Part shown: piece by piece, positions 9,603-21,470 of the stretch
Layout of the letters: the number at the start of each line of letters is the position of its first letter
How positions within the stretch are numbered: position 1 is the first letter of the stretch
Assembly (NCBI GenBank): GCA_019753105.1
Contig: JAIELJ010000005.1
Span: 62,001-126,000, forward strand
Direction of reading: 5' to 3'
DNA length: 64,000 nucleotides
Source of the DNA: Hyphomonadaceae bacterium
GTDB taxonomy: Bacteria > Pseudomonadota > Alphaproteobacteria > Caulobacterales > Aquidulcibacteraceae
The notes under the pieces: model-generated
Told to the model about the DNA's origin: nothing
Seen by the model: only the letters and a program-made list of their open reading frames with translations
The model's database searches: none
Translations under genes and position numbers: made by a program

Positions 9603-10637
9603 TCACGGGTTCTTCAGCACGCCGATCTTGAACGCGCTCTCGCCGGCGCCATCGAGCATCGCCACAACCTCGTCCGCCTTTTCAGGCGCGACGATCAGGA
9701 TCATGCCGATGCCGAGATTGAAGGTGCGGCGCATATCTTCTTCGGGCACGCCGCCGGTTGCTTGCAGCCATTCGAACACGGCAGGGCGCTGCCACGCGTT
9801 CCAGTCGAAGTCTGCTTCCAGGTGATCGGGCAGCGCGCGCGGTGTATTTTCGACGAGGCCGCCGCCAGTGATGTGCGCAGCTCCCTTGGCGAGCTTTGCG
9901 TCGAACACAGGCTTCAGCGCCTTTGCGTAAATCCGCGTAGGCTGAAGCAGCGCTTCCGCCATCGTCTTGCCGGCAGCGAACGGCGCCGGCGCATCCCAGG
10001 CGAGGCCGGAGCGCTCGACAACTTTGCGCACCAGCGAATAGCCGTTCGAGTGCGGGCCGCTTGATGCAATGCCGACGATCACATCGCCCGCCTGCATTTC
10101 GCTCACACGCGGCAGCAACGTGCCGCGCTCAGCTGCGCCGACGGAGAAACCCGCGAGGTCGTAATCACCCTTGGCGTACATGCCCGGCATTTCCGCCGTC
10201 TCGCCGCCAGCCAAGGCCGCACCCGCTTGGCGGCAGCCTTCGGCGATGCCCAGAACAACCTTGGCCGCTTCCTCGGCGTTCAGTTTGCCGGTGGCGTAGT
10301 AGTCGAGGAACATGAGCGGCTCGGCGCCTTGGGCGGAGAGATCGTTCACGCACATGGCGACGAGATCGATGCCGACAGTCTCATGGCGTCCGCTTTCAAT
10401 GGCGATTTTGAGCTTGGTGCCGACGCCGTCGGTGGTCGCCAGGAAGATTGGGTCCTTGAAGCCTGCGGCCTTGGGGTCGAACACGGCGGCGAATCCGCCC
10501 AGAGCCGCTTCCGCCCCCGGACGGGCTGTGGATTTCGCCGCGGGTTTGATCAAATCGACCAGACGCTCGCCCTCGTCGATATCGACGCCAGCGTCGCGAT
10601 AAGTCAGCCCGTTGGTTCCGTTTGGATTATTGGTCAC
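9603..10637 (-). CDS. purM: Phosphoribosylformylglycinamidine cyclo-ligase
   Basis: [21 protein letters not shown]...GGFAAVFD...[16 protein letters not shown] start inferred. Confidence 0.96.
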   Translation of the reverse strand: MTNNPNGTNGLTYRDAGVDIDEGERLVDLIKPAAKSTARPGAEAALGGFAAVFDPKAAGFKDPIFLATTDGVGTKLKIAIESGRHETVGIDLVAMCVNDLSAQGAEPLMFLDYYATGKLNAEEAAKVVLGIAEGCRQAGAALAGGETAEMPGMYAKGDYDLAGFSVGAAERGTLLPRVSEMQAGDVIVGIASSGPHSNGYSLVRKVVERSGLAWDAPAPFAAGKTMAEALLQPTRIYAKALKPVFDAKLAKGAAHITGGGLVENTPRALPDHLEADFDWNAWQRPAVFEWLQATGGVPEEDMRRTFNLGIGMILIVAPEKADEVVAMLDGAGESAFKIGVLKNP

Positions 10638-10718
10638 GTGATGAGTCCAGAAGCCGCCACATTGATAGGCGATTCCGCGCCGGATAGGGTGCCCGCGCCC
10701 CCACTTAGAGGTTTGAGC

Positions 10719-11780
10719 ATGAAAACTACGCCCCTGGCCACCGTCGCCGCGTTGTTCGCCGCGGCCTTGTGCGCGTTCGCGCCAGGCCTCGCAACCGCTC
10801 AGACCCGCGACAATGTCTACGTCGTTTCGGGTGTGACTGTGGATCAGACCGCCGCCAACGCCGCCGCTGCCCAACAGGCTGGTTTGGCCGCCGCCCAGCA
10901 AAGAGCGTTCGAGCGCCTAGTGCGCCGCCTGACGTTGCCCGAGGACTTGGTCGCGCGCGGCATGCCGGTGGCGGATGGTGCGGCGATCGAGCGGCTCGTG
11001 CTTAGCGTGGATGTTGAAGAAGAGCGGCGCTCAGGCACGCGCTATATCGGCCGGCTGACGTTGCGCTTCGATCCAACGGGCTTTCGTACGCTGCTCCGTC
11101 AGCATGGATTGACGGTGGTCGATACGCGCACCTCACCGGTTCTCGTTGCGGCCGTTGTCGGCGATGGCGTCACGCCAGAAACAGCGGCGGTCTGGCGTGA
11201 AGTGTGGGCCAATGCGGGATATGGCGATGAACTCGTTCCGCTGACTGTCGCGCCCGAAGGCCTGCGCGGCCCGCCGAACTGGCAGACGGCTCAGCCTTTC
11301 GCGCAAGCGGCAGGCGCGACTTCGGTGATCTTCGCCACGCTGCGAACGCAAGGCGGCACGGTCGTGGCTTCGCTGGTGGAAGTAGATGCCAACGCGCGCC
11401 GTGAGCGTGCGGACGTTGCTTCGCGCATCGATGGCGATAACGGTCTGCGCGCAGCGCTCGCATCGCTCGCAGAGCAAGCCAACACGCGCGTCCAAAACGA
11501 GTGGCGCGCGCGTCTGGCCACCGGCGCCGGGCAACGCGAACGCGTCACCGCCTCGGCGCTCTATAGCGATCAGACGCAATGGGAGCAGATCAAGGACGCG
11601 CTCGAGGCCGCTGCCGCGACGATTATCTCGGAGATCCGCATTCAGGCTGTTGGCCGCGAGGGCGCGCTGGTGTCGTTCTCGTACGTCGGCGATCGCACGC
11701 AATTGGTGGCCGAACTGACGCGACGCGGGGTGAGCGTGCAGGATACGCCGCAAGGCGTCGTACTGCGCGTCGCGCGCTAG
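10719..11780 (+). CDS. Secreted DUF2066-type protein
   Basis: Signal peptide; [41 protein letters not shown]; located before hdaA. Confidence 0.75.
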   Translation: MKTTPLATVAALFAAALCAFAPGLATAQTRDNVYVVSGVTVDQTAANAAAAQQAGLAAAQQRAFERLVRRLTLPEDLVARGMPVADGAAIERLVLSVDVEEERRSGTRYIGRLTLRFDPTGFRTLLRQHGLTVVDTRTSPVLVAAVVGDGVTPETAAVWREVWANAGYGDELVPLTVAPEGLRGPPNWQTAQPFAQAAGATSVIFATLRTQGGTVVASLVEVDANARRERADVASRIDGDNGLRAALASLAEQANTRVQNEWRARLATGAGQRERVTASALYSDQTQWEQIKDALEAAAATIISEIRIQAVGREGALVSFSYVGDRTQLVAELTRRGVSVQDTPQGVVLRVAR

Positions 11781-11791
11781 CCAGCGAAGCA

Positions 11792-12481
11792 ATGAACGAG
11801 CAGCCGCGCCTATTCGAGTTCCGCATGGGCGAGCGCTCGCCCGATAGCTTGGTCGTCACCGAAGCCAATAGAGACGCCGCGCATCTGCTGACTCAATGGC
11901 AGTCCTGGCCTAACGGGGCGTTGGCGCTTGTGGGGCCGAAGGGCGCTGGAAAAACGCACTTGGCGCTGGCTTGGGCGCTGGAAGCCGGGGCGCGGCAGCT
12001 CTCGCCAAGCGCGCCGGCGGATGAGGCGGCGGCGCTGTTCCGTGCCTCTGGGGGCCGTCTGTTTATCGATGATGCAGAGGGCCCGCGCGACGATGGCATG
12101 CTCTGGCGACTACTGGATTTGGCCAGAACCGAGGGCGGCGCGGTTCTCTTAACCGGGTCTGAAAGCCCGTCACGCTGGCAGGTCAAGACGCCCGATCTCG
12201 CCTCGCGGCTCAAATCCCTGGCCGTCGCCCGCCTGCAAGAGCCCGATCAGGCGCTGATGGAGGTGGTTTTGCGCCGCATTTGTCGCGAACAATTCATTTA
12301 TCTGAGCGATGATGCCGTTCGGTTTTTGGCGCTCCGCCTGCCGCGCACCTTCGAGGCTGCGCATCAGGCGGCGGCGGCGTTAGACGCGGACCTGGTCAAG
12401 GGCGCTAAGCCTATCTCGCTGAAAGCGGCGAAGGCGGCGCTCGAAAAAGTCCAAGCCGCGTGGGGTGGTGGAGACGGTTAA
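11792..12481 (+). CDS. hdaA: DnaA-related regulatory inactivator HdaA
   Basis: Walker A LVGPKGAGKTHLA, DnaA/Hda-type AAA+ architecture; hdaA-ppk-ppx order. Confidence 0.85.
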   Translation: MNEQPRLFEFRMGERSPDSLVVTEANRDAAHLLTQWQSWPNGALALVGPKGAGKTHLALAWALEAGARQLSPSAPADEAAALFRASGGRLFIDDAEGPRDDGMLWRLLDLARTEGGAVLLTGSESPSRWQVKTPDLASRLKSLAVARLQEPDQALMEVVLRRICREQFIYLSDDAVRFLALRLPRTFEAAHQAAAALDADLVKGAKPISLKAAKAALEKVQAAWGGGDG

Positions 12482-12484
12482 CAG

Positions 12485-14689
12485 ATGGCGAAGACGCGCA
12501 AGAAAACGCGCGCGACGACGCAAAACGCGTCGCTGCTGACGAGCCCCAATCGGTTCATCAATCGAGAGCTCTCCTGGCTCGCGTTCAACACGCGCGTGCT
12601 GGAAGAAGCGGAGAACGAAAACCATCCGTTGCTTGAGCGGCTGCGCTTTCTCTCGATCTCGGCGTCCAACCTCGACGAATTCTACATGGTCCGCGTCGCC
12701 GGCTTGCATGAGCAGGTGAAGGCGGGCGCAAGCGTGCTCAGCCTCGATGGCCTGACACCTGCTGAACAGCTTTCGCGTATTCACGCCGCCGCAGCGGAAT
12801 TGCTGACGCGCCAGCAGCAACGTTGGCGCGCGCTGCGCGCCGAGCTGCGCGCGGCTGGCATCGCCGTGCTCGACCCTGAAGAACTTACCTCGGAAGAGCG
12901 TGCATCTCTGAAGCCGTTTTTCATGGCGGAAGTGTTTCCACTTCTGACGCCGCTCGCGGTGGATCCAGCCCACCCTTTCCCGTTCATCCCGAACTTGGGC
13001 TTCGCTATCGCGCTGAAGCTGAAGCGCAAGGGCGATGGCCGGACGTTGAACGCGCTGATCCCGGTGCCGACGCAGGTGGCGCGTTTCATCGACGTGACGC
13101 TGGCGCATCCGCAAACCGATCTCGCGCCAGGCGAGCGCCCGCAGCGCCGCTTCCTCACCCTCGAAAACACCATCGCGCTCTTCCTCGACGAGCTTTTCCC
13201 GGATTATTGGGTCGAAGCGCAGGGCGCGTTCCGCGTCGTTCGCGACAGCGACATTGAAATCCAGGAAGAGGCCGAAGATCTCGTCCGCGAGTTCGAAGCG
13301 CGTCTAAAAGAGCGCCGCCTCGGCGATATCGTGCGTTTGAAGGTCGAGGCTTCGATGGCCGATGACCTGCGCGCCTTCATCGTGCGCGAGATCGAAGCCG
13401 ATGCGCGCGATGTCATTATCATTGACGGCATGCTCGGCATGGCCGCACTTTCGGCGCTGGTCAGCGAAGAGCGCCCCGAACTGAAATTCCCGCGCTACGA
13501 GCCGCGCTTCCCGGAGCGCATCAAGGATTTCGGCGGCGATAGCTTCGCGGCAATCCGCGCCAAGGACATCCTAGTCCACCACCCGTTCGAGTCATTTGAC
13601 TCGGTGGTTCAGTTCCTGCGCCAAGCCGCCGCCGATCCGGCCGTGGTCGCCATCAAGCAAACGCTTTACCGCACTTCGCGTGACTCACCGATCGTGGCCG
13701 CCTTGGTCGCTGCCGCTGAGGCCGGCAAGAACGTCACGGCCGTCATCGAACTGAAGGCGCGCTTCGACGAAGAGACAAACCTCAATGTCGCGCGCAAACT
13801 CGAAGCCGCTGGCGCCTCGGTCATCTACGGCTTTATCGACTTCAAGACCCACGCAAAGGTGAGCATGGTCGTGCGCCGAGAGGCTGAGGGCCTGCGCACC
13901 TACACGCACTACGGCACCGGCAACTACCACCCGATCAATGCGCGCATTTACACCGATCTGTCGTTGTTCACCTGCGATCCTGCTTTCGGGCGCGATGCAA
14001 ACCGGTTGTTCAATTTCGTCACCGGCTACGCGCGCCCGGCGGCGCTCGAGAAGATCTCGATGTCGCCATTCAATTCGAAGGCGACGCTGCTGCAGCTCAT
14101 CCAGGATGAGATCGATCACGTCAAAGCCGGCCGCGACGGCGCGATCTGGGCCAAGCTCAACTCGCTCGTGCATCCTGAGATTATCGACGCGCTCTATCGC
14201 GCCTCTAATGCCGGTGTGAAAATCGAACTGGTGGTGCGCGGTATCTGCTGCTTGCGCGCCGGTGTTCCCGGGCTCTCGGAGAACATCCGCGTCAAGTCGA
14301 TCGTGGGGCGGTTCCTGGAGCACTCGCGCATCGTTTGTTTCGGCGCCGGGCGAAAACTCCCCAATCCGGACGCCAAGGTCTATATTTCTTCGGCTGACTG
14401 GATGCCTCGAAACCTCGAACGCCGTGTTGAGGTTCTTTGCCCGATTGAAAACCCGACCGTTCACCAGCAAGTACTCGACCAGATCATGGTCGCGAACCTC
14501 AATGACGAGGCGCAATCCTGGTACATGGACCAGGATGGAGTATTCAAACGGGTCGATGTCTCAAAGCTCGAAAATCCGTTCTCGGCGCACGTCTACTTTA
14601 TGCGCAATCCGAGCCTCTCGGGCCGCGGTCGCGCGCTCAAGGGCGACGCACCCGCAGCCTTCGATCACATCGGCGCACGCGGCTCCTAA
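12485..14689 (+). CDS. ppk1: Polyphosphate kinase 1
   Basis: [20 protein letters not shown]...IKQTLYRTS...[23 protein letters not shown]. Confidence 0.97.
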   Translation: MAKTRKKTRATTQNASLLTSPNRFINRELSWLAFNTRVLEEAENENHPLLERLRFLSISASNLDEFYMVRVAGLHEQVKAGASVLSLDGLTPAEQLSRIHAAAAELLTRQQQRWRALRAELRAAGIAVLDPEELTSEERASLKPFFMAEVFPLLTPLAVDPAHPFPFIPNLGFAIALKLKRKGDGRTLNALIPVPTQVARFIDVTLAHPQTDLAPGERPQRRFLTLENTIALFLDELFPDYWVEAQGAFRVVRDSDIEIQEEAEDLVREFEARLKERRLGDIVRLKVEASMADDLRAFIVREIEADARDVIIIDGMLGMAALSALVSEERPELKFPRYEPRFPERIKDFGGDSFAAIRAKDILVHHPFESFDSVVQFLRQAAADPAVVAIKQTLYRTSRDSPIVAALVAAAEAGKNVTAVIELKARFDEETNLNVARKLEAAGASVIYGFIDFKTHAKVSMVVRREAEGLRTYTHYGTGNYHPINARIYTDLSLFTCDPAFGRDANRLFNFVTGYARPAALEKISMSPFNSKATLLQLIQDEIDHVKAGRDGAIWAKLNSLVHPEIIDALYRASNAGVKIELVVRGICCLRAGVPGLSENIRVKSIVGRFLEHSRIVCFGAGRKLPNPDAKVYISSADWMPRNLERRVEVLCPIENPTVHQQVLDQIMVANLNDEAQSWYMDQDGVFKRVDVSKLENPFSAHVYFMRNPSLSGRGRALKGDAPAAFDHIGARGS

Positions 14690-14704
14690 GTTTGAGCCCG
14701 CGCG

Positions 14705-16201
14705 ATGAGCGCGGGCAAACTCCGCCCCTCGCAGGAAGCCGCCGTCATTGACGTAGGCTCCAACTCGGTGCGCTTGGTCGTCTATCGCATCGATGGACGC
14801 GCGATGACGCCGATCCTGAACGAGAAGGTCATGGCAGGCCTCGGCCGCGATCTCTCGCGCAAGGGATTGCTCTCGAAGGATGGCGTCGAGGTAGCGCTCG
14901 CTGCGCTAAAGCGGTTTGCGACAATCATCGAAGCGCTCGATGTGCGCGATGTGTTTCCCGTTGCGACCGCTGCGGTGCGGGACGCGAAAGACGGCCCAGC
15001 GTTCGTGCAGCGCGTCACTGATGAGACGGGATTCAAGCTACGCGTCTTGAGCGGCGAAGACGAAGCGCGGCTTTCTGCGCTCGGTGTCGCTGGTGGATCG
15101 CCTGATGCGGCAGGCATCGTCGGCGATCTTGGCGGCGCGAGCCTCGAACTGGTTGAGATCGGCCCTAAAGGCTTAGGCCGCGGCGAAACGTTTCCGCTTG
15201 GGCCCCTGACGCTCGCGGAAGACGCGGAATTCGATTATGGCCGCGTTGGAGATCACGTCTCCGACGTGCTGGAAAAAACCAAATTGCTCGGCAAACGCGG
15301 TGGCGCCTTCTACGCCGTCGGCGGCGCTTGGCGCGCGCTCGGCCGCATTGATATCGCGCTTTCCAATCACCCGCTCGGCGTGCTGCATCAACACGAGATG
15401 AACCGCAATCAGGTGATGAAAGTCGTTGATGTCGTGCGCAAGCAAAGCAAGCGCTCGCTCGAAAAACTGGAAGAGGCCGCAGCAAAGCGCGCTGATACAT
15501 TGCCGTATGCCGCCGTCGTGCTCGAACGCGTAATGGTGGCGGGCAATTTCGATCGCGTAGTGCTTTCCGCGTTCGGGTTGCGGGAAGGCGTGCTCCTAGA
15601 ACAGATGAGCGAAGAGGCGCTTGCGGTGCATCCGCTGATCGCCGGCGCTGAAGCATTGGCGGGGCGCTGGAGCCGCGCGCAGGCCTTCGGTCAAGCGCTC
15701 GATCATTGGATCGCGCCGATGTTCACCAGGCAAGAGATCATCTTCAGCAAGAAGCATGACGAGATCATTCGTGGGGCGGCGGCGCGGCTTGCCGATGTCG
15801 GCGGGCCGCTCCATCCGGATCAGCGCGTCGAGATCATGTTTGATCTCATTCTGCGCGCCCCGCTCGCGGCCATCAGCCACGCTGAGCGTGCGTTTCTTGC
15901 TGCCGCCATCCATCACCGCTACACCAAGGCGCCGCCCCGCCACGTCGAGGCGTACAACCGGCTGCTCTCCGAAGAGCAGCAGGCCGCAGCCGCTGCTTTG
16001 GGCGCAGCGCTCCGCCTGGGCGCTGATCTTTCCGGCCGCAGCGAGCCTTTGCTGGCCGGATTTGAGGTCCGTGCTGTTGACGGCAAGCTGGTGCTTCGTG
16101 TGAAGAAGGCGGTGGCGCACTTGGTCACGGAGACCGTACAGCGCCGGCTCGAAGCCGCCGCCCACGCGCTCGGCCTCACCGCGGAGTTGAAACAGGTATG
16201 A
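14705..16201 (+). CDS. ppx: Exopolyphosphatase
   Basis: AAVIDVGSNSVRLVVYRIDG ... GIVGDLGGASLELVEIG; adjacent to ppk1. Confidence 0.93.
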   Translation: MSAGKLRPSQEAAVIDVGSNSVRLVVYRIDGRAMTPILNEKVMAGLGRDLSRKGLLSKDGVEVALAALKRFATIIEALDVRDVFPVATAAVRDAKDGPAFVQRVTDETGFKLRVLSGEDEARLSALGVAGGSPDAAGIVGDLGGASLELVEIGPKGLGRGETFPLGPLTLAEDAEFDYGRVGDHVSDVLEKTKLLGKRGGAFYAVGGAWRALGRIDIALSNHPLGVLHQHEMNRNQVMKVVDVVRKQSKRSLEKLEEAAAKRADTLPYAAVVLERVMVAGNFDRVVLSAFGLREGVLLEQMSEEALAVHPLIAGAEALAGRWSRAQAFGQALDHWIAPMFTRQEIIFSKKHDEIIRGAAARLADVGGPLHPDQRVEIMFDLILRAPLAAISHAERAFLAAAIHHRYTKAPPRHVEAYNRLLSEEQQAAAAALGAALRLGADLSGRSEPLLAGFEVRAVDGKLVLRVKKAVAHLVTETVQRRLEAAAHALGLTAELKQV

Positions 16202-16446
16202 GTGACGAACTTCCCGATCGCCTGGCCGTCGATCCGGACAGCCCCTATTACAACGAGGCCGCGCTGGAGCGCGGCGTCGGCATCCGTTTCAAGGGCCAGG
16301 AAAAGACCAACGTTGAGGAGTATTGCGTGAGCGAGGGCTGGGTGCGCCTGGCTGTGGGCAAGACGCTCGATCGCAAGGGCAAGCAGCTCACCATCAAATA
16401 TTCCGGTACGGTCGAACCATATTGGCGCGAGCCGGCTGGCGAATAA
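16198..16446 (+). CDS. DUF3297 family protein
   Basis: LPDRLAVDPDSPYYNEAALERGVGIRFKGQEKTNVEEYCVSEGWVRLAVGKTLDRKGKQLTIKYSGTVEPYW. Confidence 0.85.
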   Translation: MSDELPDRLAVDPDSPYYNEAALERGVGIRFKGQEKTNVEEYCVSEGWVRLAVGKTLDRKGKQLTIKYSGTVEPYWREPAGE

Positions 16447-16498
16447 GCCTGCGCTAGCCCTGGCGGCTTGCTAGGCTCTCCCGTCCAAGGGGAGCTCC

Positions 16499-18541
16499 AT
16501 GAGCGAGGAACCTGGCGCGCGGAAGCTGGCGGCGATCCTGGCGATCGATCTCGTCGGCTACTCGGCGCTGAGCGAAGAGGATGAGGCGCAAGCCGTGACC
16601 GCCGTGTCGCGTCTGCGCGACGCGTTGGAGGGTGCGGCCCTCGTTCATGGCGGGCGCATCTTCAACACCGCGGGCGACGGCTTCATGCTTGAATTCTGTT
16701 CCGCCGCCGGCGCCTTGGGCGCAATCGACGAATTGTGGAACGCATTTGAGCGCTCGAGTGTGCGTATCGGTGTGCACATGGGCGATGTGCTCGCAACGCC
16801 GTCTGGCGACCTGCTCGGCCACAGCGTCAATGTCGCGGCGCGCCTGCAGCAAATCGCGCAGCCTGGCGCGGTGATGGTCTCGATGGACGTGCGCCGCGCC
16901 GTTCGCGGAAAGTTACAGCAACGCCTTCACGCGGCTGGCGCCATTCAACTCGACAAGATGAGCGAGACGCTCGACGTTTTCACGTTGGAAGTTCATGCCA
17001 TCGTCAACGACAAGCCGCGCCCGCGTAAGCCCGAGCCCGTGCTGGCTGTCCTGCCGTACGACAATGATAGTGACGAGCAGGAGATGGAATTCTTCTCCGA
17101 TGGCGTCGCCGATGAAATCATTTCGCTGCTGTTGAAGCATTCGAAGATCAAGGTGATCGGCCGCACATCGGCCTTTCAATTCCGCGGCGACCGCAAAGGC
17201 GAAGCGGCGCAAGCGCTGGGGGCGTCGCACCTGCTCGACGGCGCAGTGCGCTGCACGAAGACAGCGCTGCGCGTGAACGCCCAGCTGATCGATGCAGGCA
17301 GCGGTATGGTGTTGTGGAGCGAACGCTATGAGGGCGCGCGCACCGATGCGTTCGCGCTCGAGGACGAGATTGCCGGCAAGGTGGCCGCGTCGCTCCGCCG
17401 CTCGCTGACCAGCACCGATCGTGCGGCGCAGGCGATCGATCCCGCCGCGCACGAGCTTTATCTCAGGGCACGCCAAATCTGGCTGATGCTGAGCGATATC
17501 GAGGAGGATCAGGCTGAGATTCTGCTCGAACGCTGCGTAGCGCTTGCGCCCGAGTTCGCCGACGGATGGGCCGTGCTGGCCAGTGTCCGTGCATTTCTTC
17601 TGCCGCGTGACCGCGACATGATCGGAGAGCCGCAACACGATGCGGCGCTCGCAGCGGCGCATCGCGCGCTGAAGCTCGATCCAGAGTGCGCGCAGGCAAT
17701 GGCGGCGCTCTCGCTGCTGAAGCCGGCGTTCGGCGAGCACGCTGAAAAGCTGCGGCTGGTCAATGAGGCGCTGAAACGCACGCCGAACGATTCCTCCTTA
17801 CACGTCGCGCGCGCCGCTTGGCTCTATAGTGTCGGGCGTATGCGCGACGCGATGACGGCGCTCGATGTCGCCAGCAGGCTCGATCCGTTAGGCCCGGCTG
17901 TGGAGGGCCTGCGCGCCAGCTTGCTCGCGGCGCATGGCGATCTCGATACCGCAATCGAGATCATGCAAGCCGCTTGGGCGCGGTGGCCGGACTCCGCGTT
18001 CATTTGGTACATCACTTGGAGCACGCTCTGTGCGGCGCGGCGCCTGGACGAAGCCGAAGCGCTCGCCGCCAAAGGCGTAGCGCCCAAGCGTGGCGTGAAC
18101 GAGCGCGATATCGCGATACTGCGCAATTACGTTGCGCTGCTGCGTGTGCAGGGCGACGACCGCCGCGAAGCCTGCCAGCACCTGCTCGCGCAAGTCGCGG
18201 CAAGTGAAGGCGCGTTGCCGCTCTCAACGGTGATCTTCGCCGCCAGCAATGGCTGCGCCGATCAGGCCTTTGACGTGCTACACGCCGCGCTAGACGCCGG
18301 CCGCAGTATTCGCCCCGACAATCACGACGCCTTCGGCATGGCGCGCGCGCAAGCGGCGCTGCAGCTCTTCGCCGCCAATGGCGGTGAGCCGCTCTGGGCG
18401 CATCCGCGCTTTCCCGCACTCGCGGCGCGCCTCGGACTCGCGCAATATTGGGTCGAGACCAAGAAGTGGCCCGATTGCGCTGCAAAGACCGCGTATGACT
18501 TCAAAGCCGGTTGCCGCGAAGCCATCGCGGCGCTCGCTTAG
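16499..18541 (+). CDS. Class III adenylate/guanylate cyclase domain + TolB-like region + TPR repeats
   Basis: [58 protein letters not shown], repeated TPR-like helices. Confidence 0.88.
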   Translation: MSEEPGARKLAAILAIDLVGYSALSEEDEAQAVTAVSRLRDALEGAALVHGGRIFNTAGDGFMLEFCSAAGALGAIDELWNAFERSSVRIGVHMGDVLATPSGDLLGHSVNVAARLQQIAQPGAVMVSMDVRRAVRGKLQQRLHAAGAIQLDKMSETLDVFTLEVHAIVNDKPRPRKPEPVLAVLPYDNDSDEQEMEFFSDGVADEIISLLLKHSKIKVIGRTSAFQFRGDRKGEAAQALGASHLLDGAVRCTKTALRVNAQLIDAGSGMVLWSERYEGARTDAFALEDEIAGKVAASLRRSLTSTDRAAQAIDPAAHELYLRARQIWLMLSDIEEDQAEILLERCVALAPEFADGWAVLASVRAFLLPRDRDMIGEPQHDAALAAAHRALKLDPECAQAMAALSLLKPAFGEHAEKLRLVNEALKRTPNDSSLHVARAAWLYSVGRMRDAMTALDVASRLDPLGPAVEGLRASLLAAHGDLDTAIEIMQAAWARWPDSAFIWYITWSTLCAARRLDEAEALAAKGVAPKRGVNERDIAILRNYVALLRVQGDDRREACQHLLAQVAASEGALPLSTVIFAASNGCADQAFDVLHAALDAGRSIRPDNHDAFGMARAQAALQLFAANGGEPLWAHPRFPALAARLGLAQYWVETKKWPDCAAKTAYDFKAGCREAIAALA

Positions 18542-18699
18542 TTAAGCGCGAGCGCCGTCACCACGTCCGCCCAGCTCACATATTTGAAGTTCTGAAAGCC
18601 GTTCGGGTTCGTGTTCTCATCGTCCTGAACGACGAACATGCCTTGTGGAAACTCCGCGCTGAGCGGGGTGGAGACAACGTCGATGCCATCTGTGGCCTT
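18538..18699 (-). pseudogene. 3' remnant of a beta-propeller phytase
   Basis: Minus-strand frame reads [53 protein letters not shown], resembling a phytase C-terminus; in-frame TAG directly upstream; no 5' part. Confidence 0.7.
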
Positions 18700-20161
18700 C
18701 TACGTTCGCACCGATCGCACCGAGACCGAATTGTCGCGTACGTTCGAGGACGAAACCAGCGTCGCCGACGCCGACCTTGTGGAAGTGACGCCGCAGTTCG
18801 AGGACATTCTTCAGCAGAACTACTCGCTGGCGGCGGAACTGACCTTCCCGTCCTTCGGTGGCGAGACCCAAATCGAACTGGGCTTCGCCCGCTTCGAGGA
18901 CGATATCGTCGGCACCGAGGAAACCAGCGAATACGATCCGTTCCCGACGCTAGATTCCTTCGAGGGTACGCGTGAATTGATCGACATGGTCGACGAAGAG
19001 ACCAGCCTCGAATTGCAGCACGAGCGTGATTTCGGTTCGATGCAGCTCGAATTCGGCGTCGACTATCGTCTGAAACAGCGCGATTCTCTCGTCACCCTCG
19101 CCGAGATCGGCGCGCCGGGCGATCCGTACAACGCGTTCGAGCTGGACTCGGAGTTCGGTCTGCGTGAGCAGCGCATCGATCCCTATGTCATGCTTACCGG
19201 GCGTAGCAATGCGTTCCAGTGGGAAGCGGGCCTGCGCTACGAAATGACTGAACTCGAGATCGAAGGCTACGCCGACTACAACGATGATGACGTCGACGAT
19301 TTCGACCGCGCCGATAGCGACTACGCCTTCCTGCTGCCGTCAGCGCACCTGCGCTTCGATCTGACTGAGGATGATCGTCTGAACTTCTCCGTGGCGCGCA
19401 CCGTGCGCCGCCCGAACTTCGACACGCTCTCGCCTGTCGCCGAAGATGAATCGCCGACCGAGGATTTCTCGTTCATCGGCAATCCAACGCTTGAGCCGGA
19501 AACCGCGTGGGGCGTTGACGTTGGCTACGAGCGCCGTCTCGGCCGCGGCGGTATCGCCGGCCTCAACTTCTTCTATCGCGGCATCCAAGACCTGATCGAA
19601 GTTGCCGCCACCGGCGACACATGCGAAGGCCTACCGCTCTTGAGCCCGCAGAATGTCGGCGACGGCTCGGTATGGGGCATCGAGTTCGACTTCTCCGCGC
19701 CGCTCACATTGTTTGGCTTGGAAAACACCGGCGTGTTCGTGAACTATTCTTGGCTCGACAGCGAAGTCACCGATCCGGTGACGGGACAGGAACGCCGCTT
19801 CAACGATCAGGCGGAGTCGGTGTTCAATGTCGGCTTCATCCAAGATCTGCCGACGCTCAACACCAGCTTCGGCGCCAGCTATCGCGAGCAAGGCGATGCG
19901 TTCTTCCGCATCCAGGGCGAAGAAGGCACGACGATCTATAGCGGCGATCTCGAAATTTTCATCGAGCACCGCATCGGTGACAATTTCACGCTTCGCTTCA
20001 CCGGCTCGAACCTGCTCGATGCAGAGAAGGAAAAAATCTATCGCACCTACGAAACGCTGGCGTCCCAGCTCAACCCGGCGATCGAGTCCGGCGAAGAGCT
20101 GGAGTTCGAGCGCGAAGAGTCGGGCCCGGTATTCCAACTGGTCGGCCGCTACGCGTTCTGA
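18690..20161 (+). pseudogene. TonB-dependent receptor beta-barrel fragment lacking signal peptide and plug
   Basis: [21 protein letters not shown]...LNFSVARTVRRPNFDTLSPV...GNPTLEPETAWGVDVGYERRLG...GPVFQLVGRYAF; starts mid-protein, inside the antisense of the phytase remnant. Confidence 0.8.
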
Positions 20162-20184
20162 TCTGAATTGAACTGCTGAAAATG

Positions 20185-20213
20185 CGGCGCTCGGCGAAAG
20201 CCGAGCGCCGTTT
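20185..20213. terminator. Intrinsic terminator/hairpin between TonB receptor fragment and rnd
   Basis: CGGCGCTCGGC-GAAA-GCCGAGCGCCG then TTT; perfect 11-bp stem. Confidence 0.8.
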
Positions 20214-20217
20214 GCGT

Positions 20218-21369
20218 TCAGGCGTCTTCGACGCTGACCTTGCCGTCTTTGAGCTTTAGCGCCAGACGGCCATGCTTCAGCGCCAGTGCGCGTTCGCCGA
20301 ACACTTTGCGCCGCCAGCCGCGCAGCGCTGGGACGTCGGCTTCGTCGTTAGCCGCAATCGCTTCCACATCAGCCGCCGATGCGATCAAACGCGGCGCGAC
20401 ATTGTGGTGGTCCGCTTCGAAGCGAAGCAGGACTTTCAGCAATTCGACCGTTGGCCCCAGCCCGGGCGGCAACGGTGGCAAACGCTCGTGCTTGTATTGC
20501 GCACGGTTCGGATCGTTAAAGGCGCGGTCGAGCGCTTGGATCAGCTCTTGAGCAGAGCGCGAGTTACCGAAGCCGCGCGGCACGGCGCGCATGCGTTCGA
20601 AGTCGGCCGCGCTCTTTGGACGCTGCTCGGCAATCTCGTAGAGCGCTTCGTCTTTCACGATACGCCCGCGCGGCACGTCGCGTGCTTGCGCTTGCCGCTC
20701 GCGCCACGCCGCCGCAACTTGCAGGCCGAGAACGTAATCAGCGGTCGTCTTGCGTAGCTTCAAGCGCTGCCAGGAATTCTCCGGCGTCGTATCGTAAATG
20801 TCCGGATTGAGCAGATTGGCGTGCTCTTCGTCGAGCCAGCTCAAGCGATCGTCGCGTTCGAGCTTGTCGCGCATCTTTGGGAAAAGATCGCGCAGGTGCG
20901 TGACGTCGGCGAGTGCGTAGGTGAGCTGGTTTTCCGAAAGCGGCCGGCGGCTCCAATCGGTGAAGCGCGAAGACTTGTCCAAGCGCCGCTTCAGGATTTG
21001 CTGCACGAGCGCGTCGTACGCGATTGTATCGCCGTAGCCGCACGCCATCGCGCCGATCTGGGTATCGAACACCGGCGCGGGCAGGGCGTCGCCGAGCTTC
21101 AGGAAGATTTCCAAATCCTGGCGTGCAGCGTGGAACACCTTGAGGATGCTCGTGTCGGCCAGCAGCGCCATGAACGGCGCGAGGTCGAGGCCTTCGGCGA
21201 GAGGGTCGATGACCGCCTCCACCCCGTTCGAAGCCGCCGCCTGGATCAGACAAAGCTTCGGCCAGTAGGTGGTCTCGCGCATAAATTCGGTATCGACCGC
21301 GACGAAGTCCGCCCCGGCCAATTCCTGGCGGAACGCTTCAAGATCAGCGGTCTTCGTAATCAGACGCAT
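20218..21369 (-). CDS. rnd: Ribonuclease D
   Basis: FVAVDTEFMRETTYWPKLCLIQAA...KVFHAARQDLEIF...DVTHLRDLF. Confidence 0.96.
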   Translation of the reverse strand: MRLITKTADLEAFRQELAGADFVAVDTEFMRETTYWPKLCLIQAAASNGVEAVIDPLAEGLDLAPFMALLADTSILKVFHAARQDLEIFLKLGDALPAPVFDTQIGAMACGYGDTIAYDALVQQILKRRLDKSSRFTDWSRRPLSENQLTYALADVTHLRDLFPKMRDKLERDDRLSWLDEEHANLLNPDIYDTTPENSWQRLKLRKTTADYVLGLQVAAAWRERQAQARDVPRGRIVKDEALYEIAEQRPKSAADFERMRAVPRGFGNSRSAQELIQALDRAFNDPNRAQYKHERLPPLPPGLGPTVELLKVLLRFEADHHNVAPRLIASAADVEAIAANDEADVPALRGWRRKVFGERALALKHGRLALKLKDGKVSVEDA

Positions 21370-21470
21370 GAGGGGTGGTTGAGGCGTGCAGCCCTTGGGG
21401 TCAAGGGCCGGGGCTGAATTGGCCCGCCTCCTGCGACGCCAGAGCCGAATCATTCTGGAGTTGCGCCGAT

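Noticed and set aside
10638-10901. N-terminal extension of the purM ORF (9603-10901)
   Set aside because: Low-complexity sequence overlapping the divergent DUF2066 gene start; PurM homology begins at [12 protein letters not shown] after a GTG.
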